The notes below the pieces were generated by a model. The model saw nothing but the letters and a program-made list of their open reading frames with translations. It did not search any database and had not been told where the DNA came from. The position numbers were made by a program, and so were the translations under genes. A stretch of 46,913 bases of DNA from positions 1 to 46,913 of the forward strand of contig JAPKFB010000038.1 of the NCBI GenBank assembly GCA_028821775.1, written 5' to 3'. This DNA is from Roseibacillus sp. Its GTDB lineage: Bacteria; Verrucomicrobiota; Verrucomicrobiia; Verrucomicrobiales; Akkermansiaceae. Below are positions 8,164 to 17,127 of the stretch, piece after piece (the first letter of the stretch is position 1; each line of letters opens with the position of its first letter).

Positions 8164-9165
8164 TCAATTCAACCGCGAGCGCGGGGGGTCTCCCACGTAG
8201 AGAATCTTGGAGGCGGTATCCAACAGCGCGCTACTTTCTTCGAGAAAGTCCATTCCGATGATGCCGTCCACCGGGCGATCGAAGCGATCGCGGAAGGTGC
8301 GTCGGATGGTGGCGAGAGGAGTGGCGGCGACTTGAAACTCACTGACCACGAGCCGGCCGAAGACGACGTTTTTAAGAATGGCGGTGCGGACCGGAGCGCG
8401 GTCTCCTGAGGCATCGATGATCTTGGAGCGCGAGGGGGAGGTCTTGATTCCGAGTTTTGCGACGGATTCCGAAGCCATGACGGTGACTTCCGCTCCCGTG
8501 TCGACCACCCAAGTCAGACGGTGACCGGCGTAAGAGCACTCCACGAGAAGGTGGGGGAGGTGGCCGGCCTTCCGGAGACGGAGAGCGTCGAAGCCAAGCC
8601 CTTCTCTGAGTTCGAGGGCCTTGATGTCGTGCTTTGCATTCTTGGCGCGGGGCCCCGGGATCCACAGTTGGCCAGTTTGGAGATCCACCAGGGCGGCCAA
8701 GCCGCTGAGGGCGTCGAGACCCATTTGTCCGTCGTAGCGACTGGTGGCGGTGTGTCGTTGGGGAGCGGATGCCAGCATGAAGGGAAAGGGAGTGGCCGTG
8801 ACGGGTCCGGCCCCGAGAGTTCCCCGTCCGATCCGGGAGGTGACTGGACGGCCCAAAGCGCCGCGGCTGATCACTTTGATCGACTTCTCAGGCGTGATCC
8901 CGAAAGAGGTGGCGAGTTCGTAGTCGAGATCGGTGTTGTTGGCTCCGGAGTCGATGAGAAAGCGGACTTCTGCGCCATTGACCAGAAACTCCCCGGAGTA
9001 GCGGGTGTCGCCCGGGGATTTCTGGAGGGCGAGCGCCTCATAGCCGAGGCTGAGGAGCCGGTCGCCGCGAGGGCTGGCAATGCGATGCCGGGATGGTCCG
9101 AGGGCGCATTGCGTCAGGAGCAATGCGGAGAGGGCTGCAGCGACGAAGCGCAGAACGCGAGGCAT
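8164..9165 (-). CDS. Retropepsin-like aspartyl protease, probable lipoprotein
   Basis: The 333-residue protein begins MPRVLRFVAAALSALLLTQC, a signal sequence ending at a Cys with a weak lipobox (LTQC), so lipidation is likely but not certain. Two aspartic-protease-type active-site motifs are visible: FLIDSGANNTDL (~residue 70) and WVVDTGAEVTVMAS (~215). A GIIGMDFL motif follows near the C-terminus. This gives two tandem retropepsin-like halves in one chain, as in clan AA aspartyl proteases of the gag-asp/PDZ-free kind. The first motif has DSGA, the second the canonical DTGA. The gene lies 60 bp downstream of tyrS on the same strand. It probably acts in the periplasm; substrates are unknown. 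Confidence 0.83.
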   Translation of the reverse strand: MPRVLRFVAAALSALLLTQCALGPSRHRIASPRGDRLLSLGYEALALQKSPGDTRYSGEFLVNGAEVRFLIDSGANNTDLDYELATSFGITPEKSIKVISRGALGRPVTSRIGRGTLGAGPVTATPFPFMLASAPQRHTATSRYDGQMGLDALSGLAALVDLQTGQLWIPGPRAKNAKHDIKALELREGLGFDALRLRKAGHLPHLLVECSYAGHRLTWVVDTGAEVTVMASESVAKLGIKTSPSRSKIIDASGDRAPVRTAILKNVVFGRLVVSEFQVAATPLATIRRTFRDRFDRPVDGIIGMDFLEESSALLDTASKILYVGDPPRSRLN

Positions 9166-9225
9166 GGGGGGAGTGTAGACCAGTTCGAATGACTTTCGAG
9201 AATTTACAGCTGAAGATTGTGCGGA

Positions 9226-10410
9226 TCAGGCAATGCGGACCGAGTGTTTTTTTGAAAGGCGCAGAATGTCGCCTGACTGGGGAGAGATCGCGGCGTTCGG
9301 GTCGGTGAGCTTTTTGCCGTTCAATTGAACGGCTCCGGTGGCGATGAATTGCTTCTTGAGTTCGGAATTCGACTTCTCCATCCCGAAACCCTCCTTGAAG
9401 CATGCTGCGGTCAGGGTGAGAACGGTCGGCTCAGGGGGGAGGGCGCCTCGCGCCACCTCGCCTGCGCCCGCCGAGGGATCCCGTGCACTGCGTCGCTGTT
9501 CGAAGGTGTTTCGTGCCTCGAGAGCGTCCTCTTCGCGGTGAAAGCGCGCGGTGATTCTTCCCGCCAGTTGCTTCTTGGCCTCCATGGGATGCAGGGCTTG
9601 GTCGCGGGACTCCCCGAGGAGGAGAAGGTAGTAGCGATCCATGAGCTTGTCGGAGATGCTCATGAGTTTACCGAACATCTCATCGGGTGCTTCGGAGACC
9701 CCGATATAGTTGTGGTAAGATTTGGACATCTTTTTCACCCCGTCGGTGCCCTCGAGCAGGGGCATGGTCATGACGATTTGTTGGGGCATTCCCTCTTCTT
9801 TCTGCAGGTCCCGGCCCACGAGGAGGTTGAAGAGCTGATCGGTCCCTCCGAGTTCGACATCGGCGCGCACTTCGACGGAGTCCCAGCCTTGCACGATGGG
9901 GTACTGGATTTCGTGGAGCCGCACTTCCTGTCCCTTGTCGATGCGTTTCTTGAAGTCGTCGCGTTGCAGCATCTGCTGCATCGTGACGCGGGAGTTGAGG
10001 CGGAGGACGTCCTCAAAATTCATCTTGCGGAACCAATCGCCATTGAAGACGACTTCGGTTTTTTCCTCATCGAGGACCTTGAAGGCTTGGGTGGTATAAG
10101 TCTTGGCATTGGCCAGGATGGTCTCGCGACTGAGGGGCGGACGAGTGGCACTGCGCCCTGAGGGGTCGCCAATCGCAGCGGTGAAGTCACCGATGATCAA
10201 GACGGCCTGGTGGCCGAGCTCCTGAAACTGGCGTAGCTTCTCGAAGACCACGGTATGACCGAGGTGAATGTCGGGGGAGGTGGGATCGAGGCCGAGCTTG
10301 GCGCGCAGGGGCCTTCCCTCGCGGAGCTTGTCGGCGAGTTCCTTTTTCGAGAGCACCTTTTCGGTGCCCGCGCAGAGAGTGGCGAGGGCTTGATCGACGT
10401 CCATCGGCAT
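9226..10410 (-). CDS. tyrS: Tyrosyl-tRNA synthetase
   Basis: This 394-residue class Ic synthetase charges tRNA-Tyr with tyrosine in the cytoplasm. The HIGH motif appears as HLGHTVV (~residues 49-55) after LGLDPTSPDIHLGH, and the KMSKS loop is intact as KKMSKSYHN. LGGTDQLFNLLVGRD and the QYPIVQGWDSVEV segment match the bacterial TyrRS that begins this way (the TyrZ-like group). A C-terminal S4 RNA-binding domain includes SNSELKKQFIATGAVQLNGK. The length is normal. Start MPMDVDQAL is 64 bp from the divergent membrane-protein gene, so that short gap must hold promoters for both. The retropepsin gene follows downstream. Confidence 0.97.
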   Translation of the reverse strand: MPMDVDQALATLCAGTEKVLSKKELADKLREGRPLRAKLGLDPTSPDIHLGHTVVFEKLRQFQELGHQAVLIIGDFTAAIGDPSGRSATRPPLSRETILANAKTYTTQAFKVLDEEKTEVVFNGDWFRKMNFEDVLRLNSRVTMQQMLQRDDFKKRIDKGQEVRLHEIQYPIVQGWDSVEVRADVELGGTDQLFNLLVGRDLQKEEGMPQQIVMTMPLLEGTDGVKKMSKSYHNYIGVSEAPDEMFGKLMSISDKLMDRYYLLLLGESRDQALHPMEAKKQLAGRITARFHREEDALEARNTFEQRRSARDPSAGAGEVARGALPPEPTVLTLTAACFKEGFGMEKSNSELKKQFIATGAVQLNGKKLTDPNAAISPQSGDILRLSKKHSVRIA

Positions 10411-10474
10411 GTCGGAGAGAGTTCAACTCGGGGGACCCGGCTGGACAAGGCAGATCAGGTGTGATTAAAGCTTA

Positions 10475-11134
10475 ATGATGAGTGGGGAGATGCTGCCGCA
10501 ACCGCCGCCGATGGACGGAATACCGATTCTTGAGCCTAAAAGCATCATGGTTTTTGGAGTCATTCACATCGTGTTTGGAGCCATTGGGCTCCTCTTGGGA
10601 CTGTTCTCGGTGGCGAGCCTGATCGGAATTCCGTTCTTCCTCGATTGGCTGAAGGAGACGGTGGCCAAGGAAGGGGACGCGGCTGCGGAGGCGATCCTGC
10701 CAATATTTGATGAGCTCAAAACATTGTTCTCTGATCTGGCGATCGCCAACTGGATCAACTGCCTTCTTTCGCTGGTGGTCTCGATTCTGATCCTCGTGGC
10801 GGGCATTGCCCTCGTGAAGAAGAAGAGGGGCGGGGTCGAGAAATCCAACCGCTATGTTTGGTGCTCGGTGGGGGCAAAAATCGTCAATCTGGTCCTCTTC
10901 TTTTCGATTGGGATGGCTGCAAATCATAAATTCAGCGAGGCGATTCAAGATATCACCCGGGCGCATTCCGTTAGTGCGGGGCCCGGGGGCGTGACTACAG
11001 ACCAACTCCAGGACATGATTTCGATGGGAGGGGGAGTGGTCGGGATCATATTTGCCCTGATTTACCCGATTGTGGCCTTTGTGATGCTGAACAAACCTGC
11101 GGTGAAGGGCTTTCTCAGTCGGCCAAGCACTTAG
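10475..11134 (+). CDS. Four-helix integral membrane protein of unknown function
   Basis: The 219-residue protein has four predicted membrane segments: ~25-48 (FGVIHIVFGAIGLLLG...), ~93-113 (CLLSLVVSILILVAGIALV), ~128-147 (VGAKIVNLVLFFSIGMA) and ~183-205 (VVGIIFALIYPIVAFVML). A charged loop, KKKRGGVEKS, lies after the second. Two adjacent ATG codons (10475, 10478) are possible starts; neither has a clear ribosome-binding site. Helices with a polar extramembrane loop between 1 and 2 recall small DUF-type inner-membrane proteins of this phylum, but I recognise no named family. It is divergent from tyrS and upstream of tRNA-His and rnc. Confidence 0.7.
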   Translation: MMSGEMLPQPPPMDGIPILEPKSIMVFGVIHIVFGAIGLLLGLFSVASLIGIPFFLDWLKETVAKEGDAAAEAILPIFDELKTLFSDLAIANWINCLLSLVVSILILVAGIALVKKKRGGVEKSNRYVWCSVGAKIVNLVLFFSIGMAANHKFSEAIQDITRAHSVSAGPGGVTTDQLQDMISMGGGVVGIIFALIYPIVAFVMLNKPAVKGFLSRPST

Positions 11135-11193
11135 CGCGGTGTCTTTGGTCTTGAAACACGCCCGCAGACCCGTTAATTCCCCGTCCCGGAGAT

Positions 11194-11267
11194 GGTGGCC
11201 GTAGCTCAGTTGGTAGAGCCCCTGATTGTGGTTTAGGTTGTCGCGGGTTCGAGTCCCGTCGGTCGCC
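11194..11267 (+). tRNA. tRNA-His (GTG anticodon)
   Basis: A complete cloverleaf can be drawn. The acceptor GTGGCCG (11195-11201) pairs with CGGTCGC (11260-11266); the D arm is GCTC/GAGC with AGTTGGTA loop. The anticodon stem CCTGA/TTAGG encloses TTGTGGT, giving anticodon GTG at 11228-11230. The T arm is GCGGG/CCCGT around TTCGAGT. The extra G at -1 (11194) faces C73 (11267), the identity element of tRNA-His. CCA is not encoded (the next bases are CAT). It lies between the membrane-protein gene and rnc. Confidence 0.96.
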
Positions 11268-11305
11268 CATCCTCTCCAACGCCCCTGATTTCAAAATGTG
11301 ACAGT

Positions 11306-11989
11306 ATGGATGCGTTGGCAGAAAAGCTCGGCTACACTTTTCAGGACCAGAATCTCCTGATCCAAAGTTTGACGCACCCGAGCATCGCGGCCGAACGGTG
11401 CGACGTGGTGGCCGACAATCAGCGTCTTGAGTTTCTGGGTGATGCGGTCCTGCAGGTGATTCTCACCGAATACCTCTATCGGGTCCTTCCCGATCAGGCC
11501 GAGGGACGTCTGACCAAGACGCGGGCCAGTCTCGTCTCGCGGAGGGCGCTCTCGGCCTGTGCAGAGCGGTTGGGGCTGGGTGCCTATCTTCGGCTGGGCA
11601 AGGGGGAAGATTCCAATGGCGGGCGAGAGCGGGAATCCAATCTGGCGGATGCCTTCGAAGCTCTGCTGGGCGCGATCTTTCTCGACGGGGGAATCACCAG
11701 TGCGATCGAGGTGACGATACGGGTGATGGAAGAAGACATGCGAGAGGCCCTGGAGGGCGAGGACACCAGCAACCCCAAGGGGCGATTGCAGGAGGTCTTG
11801 CAGGCGCTGCGCCGCGAAAGTCCGTCTTATCGAATCATGGCGGAAGAGGGGCCGGATCACCTCAAGCAGTTCAAGTCCGAGGTCATGTGGTGTGGCAAAT
11901 CGTTGGGTGAAGGGAGAGGCTCGAGTAAGAAGAATGCGGAGACCGCGGCGGCCCAAGATGCCTTGGAGGGGAAGCGTTGGGAGGGGTAG
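11306..11989 (+). CDS. rnc: Ribonuclease III
   Basis: The 227-residue enzyme cleaves double-stranded RNA, including rRNA precursors. The catalytic domain carries the signature RLEFLGDAVL with Glu42 and Asp46, and NLADAFEALLGAIFLDGG with Asp115 and Glu118, so all four metal-binding acids are present. A double-stranded RNA-binding domain covers ~155-222, starting NPKGRLQEVLQ and ending with the KKNAETAAAQDAL helix. Length is normal for bacterial RNase III. The ATG lies 39 bp after tRNA-His and the next gene follows 24 bp after the stop, so rnc and the hypothetical gene probably share a transcript. Confidence 0.97.
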   Translation: MDALAEKLGYTFQDQNLLIQSLTHPSIAAERCDVVADNQRLEFLGDAVLQVILTEYLYRVLPDQAEGRLTKTRASLVSRRALSACAERLGLGAYLRLGKGEDSNGGRERESNLADAFEALLGAIFLDGGITSAIEVTIRVMEEDMREALEGEDTSNPKGRLQEVLQALRRESPSYRIMAEEGPDHLKQFKSEVMWCGKSLGEGRGSSKKNAETAAAQDALEGKRWEG

Positions 11990-12013
11990 TCGGAGATTCT
12001 TTGGAAAGCAGGA

Positions 12014-12580
12014 ATGAGCGAGCGGCGGCATTTTTTGGATCGGGGCGCTTGTCCCTTCCTACCGAATGTGGAGGAAGTGTTGACTGCGGAGACGACGCGG
12101 AAGTTTGGGCAGGAGTACGATGCGGAGTTCTACCGTGCCGCCTTGCGCTACGCGCAGTCGCTGTGGTTGGAAGGTAAGGCTGCGCAGGCACTGTTGCAGT
12201 TGAACAAGGCCTTCCTCGCGGACTTGAAGGGCGATGAAGATGTTCTGTTAGAGTGTCCCCTGCCCTATGCCGCCAAACGATGGGTGATCGAGCATTGTCC
12301 GCCGGGAGAGTTTATCGGGAATCCGGTGCGACACTATCAGCATCTCGCCACCCGGATGAGTGGTCCGCGGGCAGAGTTGCGGAGGTGGCGGGCGTGGGCG
12401 TGCTTCCACTTGGCGGAGGCCCTTTTGCCGGGAGAGGAGAACCCGCGCGATGAACGCCAGATCGCGAATGAGGGAATTGTGGTGCCCGCGAGGGAGGTAG
12501 TTGTGGGAGAACTCAAGGAGTTGGGATTGCCGGGGGAAGGTGAGTTGGTGCGGAAGGAGATAAATCGCCGCTCTTCCTAG
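12014..12580 (+). CDS. Hypothetical cytosolic protein downstream of rnc
   Basis: 188 residues starting MSERRHFLDRGACPFLPNVE, without a signal peptide or membrane segment. The middle is helical and TPR-like in spacing (FYRAALRYAQSLWLEGKAAQALLQLNKAF), followed by AAKRWVIEHCPPGEFIGNPVRH and RWRAWACFHLAEALLPG. The pattern (composition, helix amphipathicity, spacing to rnc) says it is a real protein; I do not recognise the family. Tight placement after rnc suggests co-expression but not function. Confidence 0.72.
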   Translation: MSERRHFLDRGACPFLPNVEEVLTAETTRKFGQEYDAEFYRAALRYAQSLWLEGKAAQALLQLNKAFLADLKGDEDVLLECPLPYAAKRWVIEHCPPGEFIGNPVRHYQHLATRMSGPRAELRRWRAWACFHLAEALLPGEENPRDERQIANEGIVVPAREVVVGELKELGLPGEGELVRKEINRRSS

Positions 12581-12639
12581 TTTCCTCCTTGAGCGCAGGC
12601 GAGGTCCGGGCTGATATCAAGCCCCCCTCAGCCAAAGCC

Positions 12640-13827
12640 ATGAAAGCCATCACCATCCTGCTGCCCCTTGGACTCGTCGCGCTCCTGACCGCCGCGAAGA
12701 TCGCTGACAAGTCCTCTCATCAACGGAAAGTGCTCTCCCGGGGATTCGTGACCGAGGGAGCTTCGATTGGGGATGTGAACGGAGATGGTAAGTCCGATCT
12801 GGTGGCCGGGCCTTACTGGTATGCAGGCCCAGATTTTGACACCCAGAGTCGTTATCGTCCCGGTGAGCCGGTGAATCCGAAAGGCTATGCGCACGATTCG
12901 TTTTTGAGCTGGGTGATGGATGTCAATGGCGACGGCAGGAATGACATCCTTCAGATTGCCCACAACCCGGCTTTCCACCTCGACATTTACCTGCAGCCCA
13001 AGGAGGCCTCCGAGAACTGGGCCAAGCATCGGGTGGTGACGAGCTTTGGTGGGGAGTCTCCGGAAATGGTTGATGTGACCGGGGACCAGAAGCCGGATTT
13101 GATCGGTCTCAACAAGGGGGTGTGGGGATTTTACACCGCAGATTGGAGTGAGCCCACCAAGCCCTGGGCCTTCCATGCCATTTCGGAGAACACCAAGGCC
13201 GGGCATTACACCCATGGTCTTGGGATCGGTGATCTCAATGGCGACCAGCGGCCCGACATTCTATGGAAGGAAGGCTGGTTCGAGGGTCCCAAGGATCCCA
13301 CCGGCGGCAAGTGGACTTTTCACAAGTTCCAGTTTTCTCCTCAGGGTGGGGCTCAAATGTTGGTCTATGACATCGATGGCGATGGAGACAACGACATCGT
13401 GACCAGCCTGTGGGCGCATGGTTGGGGCCTGGCTTGGTTTGAGAATGAGCTCAAGGAGGGCGTCGTGAATTTGAAGAAGCACGTCATCATGCCGCAGGAA
13501 GCCAAACCGGGAGTGGGCGGAGTGGTGTTTTCGCAGACGCACGCCTTGGCGATGGGAGACTTCAATGGAGATGGGCTCACGGACTTTGTCACCGGCAAAC
13601 GCTGGTGGGCCCACGGCGGCAATGATCCCGGAGCGGCTCAGCCGGCAGTGATCTACTGGTTCGAACTGAAGCGCAGCAAGAAGCACGGGGTGGAGTTCAT
13701 CCCGCATCTCATCGACACCGATTCAGGCATCGGTTGTCAGATTGCGGTGCATGATCTGAACGGTGATGGGAAGACCGACATTGGGATCGGGAACAAGAAG
13801 GGGATCTATCTGTTTCAGTCGCAGTAG
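12640..13827 (+). CDS. Exported FG-GAP/VCBS repeat (integrin-like propeller) protein
   Basis: The ATG at 12640 gives 395 residues with a good signal segment (MKAITILLPLGLVALLTAAK); an upstream in-frame start at 12589 would bury it. At least six Ca-binding FG-GAP/VCBS loops are visible: DVNGDGKSD, DVNGDGRND, DLNGDQRPD, DIDGDGDND, DFNGDGLTD, DLNGDGKTD. This indicates a seven-bladed propeller stabilised by calcium, outside the cytoplasm. In this phylum such proteins sit among sugar-catabolism genes and are thought to bind ligands rather than catalyse. No catalytic domain is visible. It starts 59 bp after the hypothetical gene. Confidence 0.88.
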   Translation: MKAITILLPLGLVALLTAAKIADKSSHQRKVLSRGFVTEGASIGDVNGDGKSDLVAGPYWYAGPDFDTQSRYRPGEPVNPKGYAHDSFLSWVMDVNGDGRNDILQIAHNPAFHLDIYLQPKEASENWAKHRVVTSFGGESPEMVDVTGDQKPDLIGLNKGVWGFYTADWSEPTKPWAFHAISENTKAGHYTHGLGIGDLNGDQRPDILWKEGWFEGPKDPTGGKWTFHKFQFSPQGGAQMLVYDIDGDGDNDIVTSLWAHGWGLAWFENELKEGVVNLKKHVIMPQEAKPGVGGVVFSQTHALAMGDFNGDGLTDFVTGKRWWAHGGNDPGAAQPAVIYWFELKRSKKHGVEFIPHLIDTDSGIGCQIAVHDLNGDGKTDIGIGNKKGIYLFQSQ

Positions 13828-13983
13828 GCCGGGTCGCGATTAGCCTCCGTTTTTCTTGTCGCGACGCTCGTCCGGAGGGTTGGGTTGGGGTGGGAAGAGC
13901 ATGATGGACGAAGAAGATCGCGAAGTGCTGGAGCGCGTTGAGCGTGGTGAGATTCCCCAGCCTGAGTGGGATCAGCGCATGCG

Positions 13984-14230
13984 CTAGACCTTCGACGGAG
14001 GCGCAACAACGCCTGCGGAGAAAGGATCCGTCGCCTTTCGGGGTGCCGCCCGGGAGCGCGAAACCCAGGTTGGTGGCGGGATCGACATCAACTTGATCGG
14101 AATCAAGGATGGCCGGAGGACAAGCGATCCCAATGGAGGTGATCTCTTCCGTGAGGGCGGAAGCTGAAGTGAGGAGGGCAGCAAAAGCAAGGAGGGCGGG
14201 GAGGAGAGGCGTGAAGCGACTCTTCCTCTG
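13984..14230 (-). pseudogene. Remnant of a small exported-protein gene lacking a start codon
   Basis: On the minus strand from about 14230 a frame reads SRFTPLLPALLAFAALLTSA, a textbook Sec signal core. It continues LTEEITSIGIACPPAILDSD and NLGFALPGGTPKGDGSF. No ATG, GTG or TTG precedes it in frame before the TGA upstream, so the start is lost. Around 14025 a second frame offers a short C-terminus, SAGVVAPPSKV, and a stop at 13984-13986; joining it needs a frameshift. The rest of the 13828-14457 gap holds a 28-codon plus-strand ORF (13901-13987, MMDEEDREVLERVERGE...) that I cannot support as a gene, and an AT-richer leader before 14458. Signal-like character is clear; everything else is tentative. 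Confidence 0.35.
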
Positions 14231-14457
14231 AAAATCAGCAGAAGAAAATCTCTTGGTGGCGCGGGCTCAACCGCAACCCTAAGCCGTGATTTTCAAATTC
14301 TTCGAGAAAATCCCCGTAAAGGGGGGAAGCAATTTCCGGCAATTGGGAATAACCGGAGCTTCGAGCATGAAAGAACATGCACGTGTGATTGAAAGTGTGT
14401 GCGTGATGAAGCGTAATCCATCCCATCATTCATTCATCCAAAGATATTCGAAAGTCC

Positions 14458-17046
14458 ATGAAACTGAGAACTATACTGATCGGAACCGCATTTGCGACGG
14501 CCACCTGCCTTGGCGCAAAGCCGGGCGAAACTGTTTACCAGCAAGGATTCCTCTCCCTTGAGGAAGCGCACAAGTCGCTCGAGCTTCCCGAGGGCTATTC
14601 CTTGGAGCTCATTTTGAGTGAGCCCCACATTGAAGAGCCGGTGGCCTGCGCCTGGGACGGCAATGGGGTGCTCTACGTGGTTGAGATGCGGACCTACATG
14701 CAGAGTGCGGACGCAGTGGGCGAACAGGAGCCCAGAAGCCGGATTTCGCGGCACGAAGATACCAATGGCGACGGCAAGTACGACAAGCACAGCATCTTTA
14801 TTGATGATCTTCTGCTTCCCCGCATGGTCCTGCCGCTCGACGACCGGGTCATGGTTCACGTCACCAACAGCCTCGATCTGTGGACCTACCGCGACAAGAA
14901 CGGCGACGGCAAAGCGGATGAGAAAGTGAAAATTTACGAAGGGGGCCGTCGTGGAGGCAATATGGAGCACCAGCCCAGCGGACTGATCTGGAACATGGAT
15001 AACTGGCTCTACATCACCTATGAGAATAGGCGTTACCGCTTCACCGATGAGAAACTCGTGATGGAGAAAATTCCTCGCGGGGGCGGCCAGTGGGGAATCG
15101 GCCAGGACGACTGGGGACGCATCTACTATTCTACCGGTGGTGGGGAGAACCCCGCCTTCTTCTTCCAGCAGCCTCCGGTATACGGGATGCTTGATCTGCC
15201 CGGGCAGACCGCCAACGACTTTCGGGCGGTCTTTCCCATCGCGCAAATTCCCGATGTGCAGGGCGGTCGGGGACGGGTTGGCGGCAACGGGGGCCTGAAT
15301 CGATTCACTGGTTGTGCCGGTCAGGGGGTCTTTCGTGGAGATCGCCTCCCTGAAGACCTTCGCGGCGACCTCTTCATCCCGGAACCCGTCGGACGCCTCA
15401 TCCGTCGCGCCAAGGTTGAACGCAAGGACGCCAAGACGATTCTTAGCAATGCCACTCCCAACTCGGAGTTCATCCGGACCCGCGACGCGAACTTCCGTCC
15501 TCTGGGGGCAGAGACAGCACCGGACGGTCGCATGGTCTTCATCGACATGCATCGCGGCATCATCCAACAAGGAAACTGGACCCGGCCCGGAAGTTACCTC
15601 CGTGGCATCATCGACAAGTGGGGCCTCGACAAGAACATCGGGAGGGGACGGCTCTATCGTCTCGTGCACAAGGATTTCAAAGCCGGGCCCAAGCCGCGCA
15701 TGCTCGATGAGACCACGCCCGAGTTGGTGGGGCATCTTTCCCATCCCAACGGCTGGTGGCGCGACACCGCGCAAAAGCTCATCATCCTGCGCAAGGACCG
15801 CGACTCGGTGCTACCCGCCCTGAAGCAACTCGCGCTCAAGGGGACCTCCGAGCTTGGTCGTGCCCATGCGCTCTGGACCCTGGAGGGGATTGGGGCGGCG
15901 GACGGCAAGACGGTGGCGGCGGCTCTTCAGGATCCTTCCATTCTCGTCAAGGTGCAGGCCCTGCGAGTAGGCGAGTCCCTCCTTGGGGTCGGGGACACGA
16001 CGGTCATCGCCGGAATCATGCAACTCAGCGAATCGAGAGGTAAGCCCGACGCGGAAGTGGCAACCCAATTGCTGAACTCGATCACGATCACTGGAACCGA
16101 CAACGAGGACTTGCTCGCCCTGGCCGATGCGGTGATCAAGGCCTTCCCCGACAATGATGCTGTGAAATCCGTCGTGAGCAAGGGGGCCAGCATGCGCAAC
16201 CAGGCCCGGGCCGCGGCAGAAGCCCGCAAGAAGAACACGCAACTTGCCCGTTCGATGGAGAAGGGGAAAGTGATCTTCAGCCAGCTCTGCTACACCTGTC
16301 ACGGGGCAGACGGAAAGGGCATGCTGATTCCCGGTGGGAAGCCGGGCCAGACCCTGGCACCTTCCATGGTGAAGGCCCCCCGCATCATCGGGAGTGGGAG
16401 TTCCATGGTTCGGACCGTCCTGCACGGCCTTACCGGGCCGCTCGACGGAAAGACATACCCTGGTGTGATGGCGCCCATGAACTCACAGGATGATCAGTGG
16501 ATCGCGGACATCGCCACCTACGTGCGCAACAGCTTTGGCAACAAGGCCTCGCCGATCACCAAGGACTTCGTTGCGGTGCTTCGCAAAGACAGCAAGGGGC
16601 GCACCACGCCCTACACCCTGGCGGAACTGGAGGCTCTCGATCCACCGCGACTTGTGAACCGAAAGTCGTGGAAGCTCAGTGCGAGCAATGGCACAGGCGA
16701 GGTCAACAACGCGATCGACGGCAAGGGCGCGAGTCGCTGGTCGAGCGGAAGACCGCAACGTGGGGGGGAGTGGTTCCAGATCGAGTTGCCGAAGGTCTCC
16801 AAGATCGGTGAGCTGATCCTGGACGCGGGGAGTTCGATCGATGATTACCCCCGCGCCTATGAAGTGAGGGTGATGGTGAGTGGCGAATGGAGCAAGGTTC
16901 TGGCCCGAGGAACGGGCAAGAGCCCGGTCACTGTGATCGGCCTTCCCCTCGTGGAGGCAAAGATTTTGCGCATCACGCAGACCGGCAATGTCAGAGAGAA
17001 GCACTGGTCGATCCACGATCTCCAGATCAAAGGAAAGGAACAGTAG
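14458..17046 (+). CDS. PVC-type membrane-bound dehydrogenase / cytochrome c / F5/8-type C protein
   Basis: 862 residues with signal peptide MKLRTILIGTAFATATCLGA. A six-bladed sugar-dehydrogenase-like propeller occupies ~40-400 (YSLELILSEPHIEEPVACAW, DTNGDGKYDK, DKNGDGKADE). A HEAT-like helical region (~410-580) follows. The c-type cytochrome domain has haem motif CYTCH with Cys611, Cys614 and His615, and probable Met ligand in VMAPM (~679). A C-terminal discoidin (F5/8 type C) carbohydrate-binding domain covers ~735-862. The arrangement predicts oxidation of an extracytoplasmic sugar or alcohol with electron transfer to the haem, on substrate held by the discoidin module. It lacks the N-terminal ThuA domain of its relatives at 18103 and 30265. 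Substrate unknown. A strong hairpin terminator follows. Confidence 0.9.
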   Translation: MKLRTILIGTAFATATCLGAKPGETVYQQGFLSLEEAHKSLELPEGYSLELILSEPHIEEPVACAWDGNGVLYVVEMRTYMQSADAVGEQEPRSRISRHEDTNGDGKYDKHSIFIDDLLLPRMVLPLDDRVMVHVTNSLDLWTYRDKNGDGKADEKVKIYEGGRRGGNMEHQPSGLIWNMDNWLYITYENRRYRFTDEKLVMEKIPRGGGQWGIGQDDWGRIYYSTGGGENPAFFFQQPPVYGMLDLPGQTANDFRAVFPIAQIPDVQGGRGRVGGNGGLNRFTGCAGQGVFRGDRLPEDLRGDLFIPEPVGRLIRRAKVERKDAKTILSNATPNSEFIRTRDANFRPLGAETAPDGRMVFIDMHRGIIQQGNWTRPGSYLRGIIDKWGLDKNIGRGRLYRLVHKDFKAGPKPRMLDETTPELVGHLSHPNGWWRDTAQKLIILRKDRDSVLPALKQLALKGTSELGRAHALWTLEGIGAADGKTVAAALQDPSILVKVQALRVGESLLGVGDTTVIAGIMQLSESRGKPDAEVATQLLNSITITGTDNEDLLALADAVIKAFPDNDAVKSVVSKGASMRNQARAAAEARKKNTQLARSMEKGKVIFSQLCYTCHGADGKGMLIPGGKPGQTLAPSMVKAPRIIGSGSSMVRTVLHGLTGPLDGKTYPGVMAPMNSQDDQWIADIATYVRNSFGNKASPITKDFVAVLRKDSKGRTTPYTLAELEALDPPRLVNRKSWKLSASNGTGEVNNAIDGKGASRWSSGRPQRGGEWFQIELPKVSKIGELILDAGSSIDDYPRAYEVRVMVSGEWSKVLARGTGKSPVTVIGLPLVEAKILRITQTGNVREKHWSIHDLQIKGKEQ

Positions 17047-17071
17047 GACCGGGCGGAACATTTCAGTAACG

Positions 17072-17101
17072 ACGAAGGCCACCCGTTTGGGTGGCCTTCG
17101 T
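17072..17101. terminator. 13-bp perfect hairpin between convergent genes
   Basis: ACGAAGGCCACCC (17072-17084) pairs perfectly with 17089-17101 around a GTTT loop. It sits 25 bp past the dehydrogenase stop and 26 bp before the stop of the convergent ThuA gene, so it can end transcription from both sides. The trailing T-run is weak on both strands, but stem length, GC content and position support a bidirectional terminator. Confidence 0.85.
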
Positions 17102-17127
17102 CTTGAGATGCGTGAGAAGTGGAAGCG

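Noticed and set aside
13901..13987. 28-codon plus-strand ORF MMDEEDREVLERVERGE...
   Set aside because: Too short, no clear ribosome-binding site or homolog known to me, and opposite a signal-peptide remnant region.
14434..15774. 446-codon minus-strand frame opposite the 14458 dehydrogenase gene
   Set aside because: No recognisable motif, and it covers sequence clearly coding for propeller loops on the plus strand.
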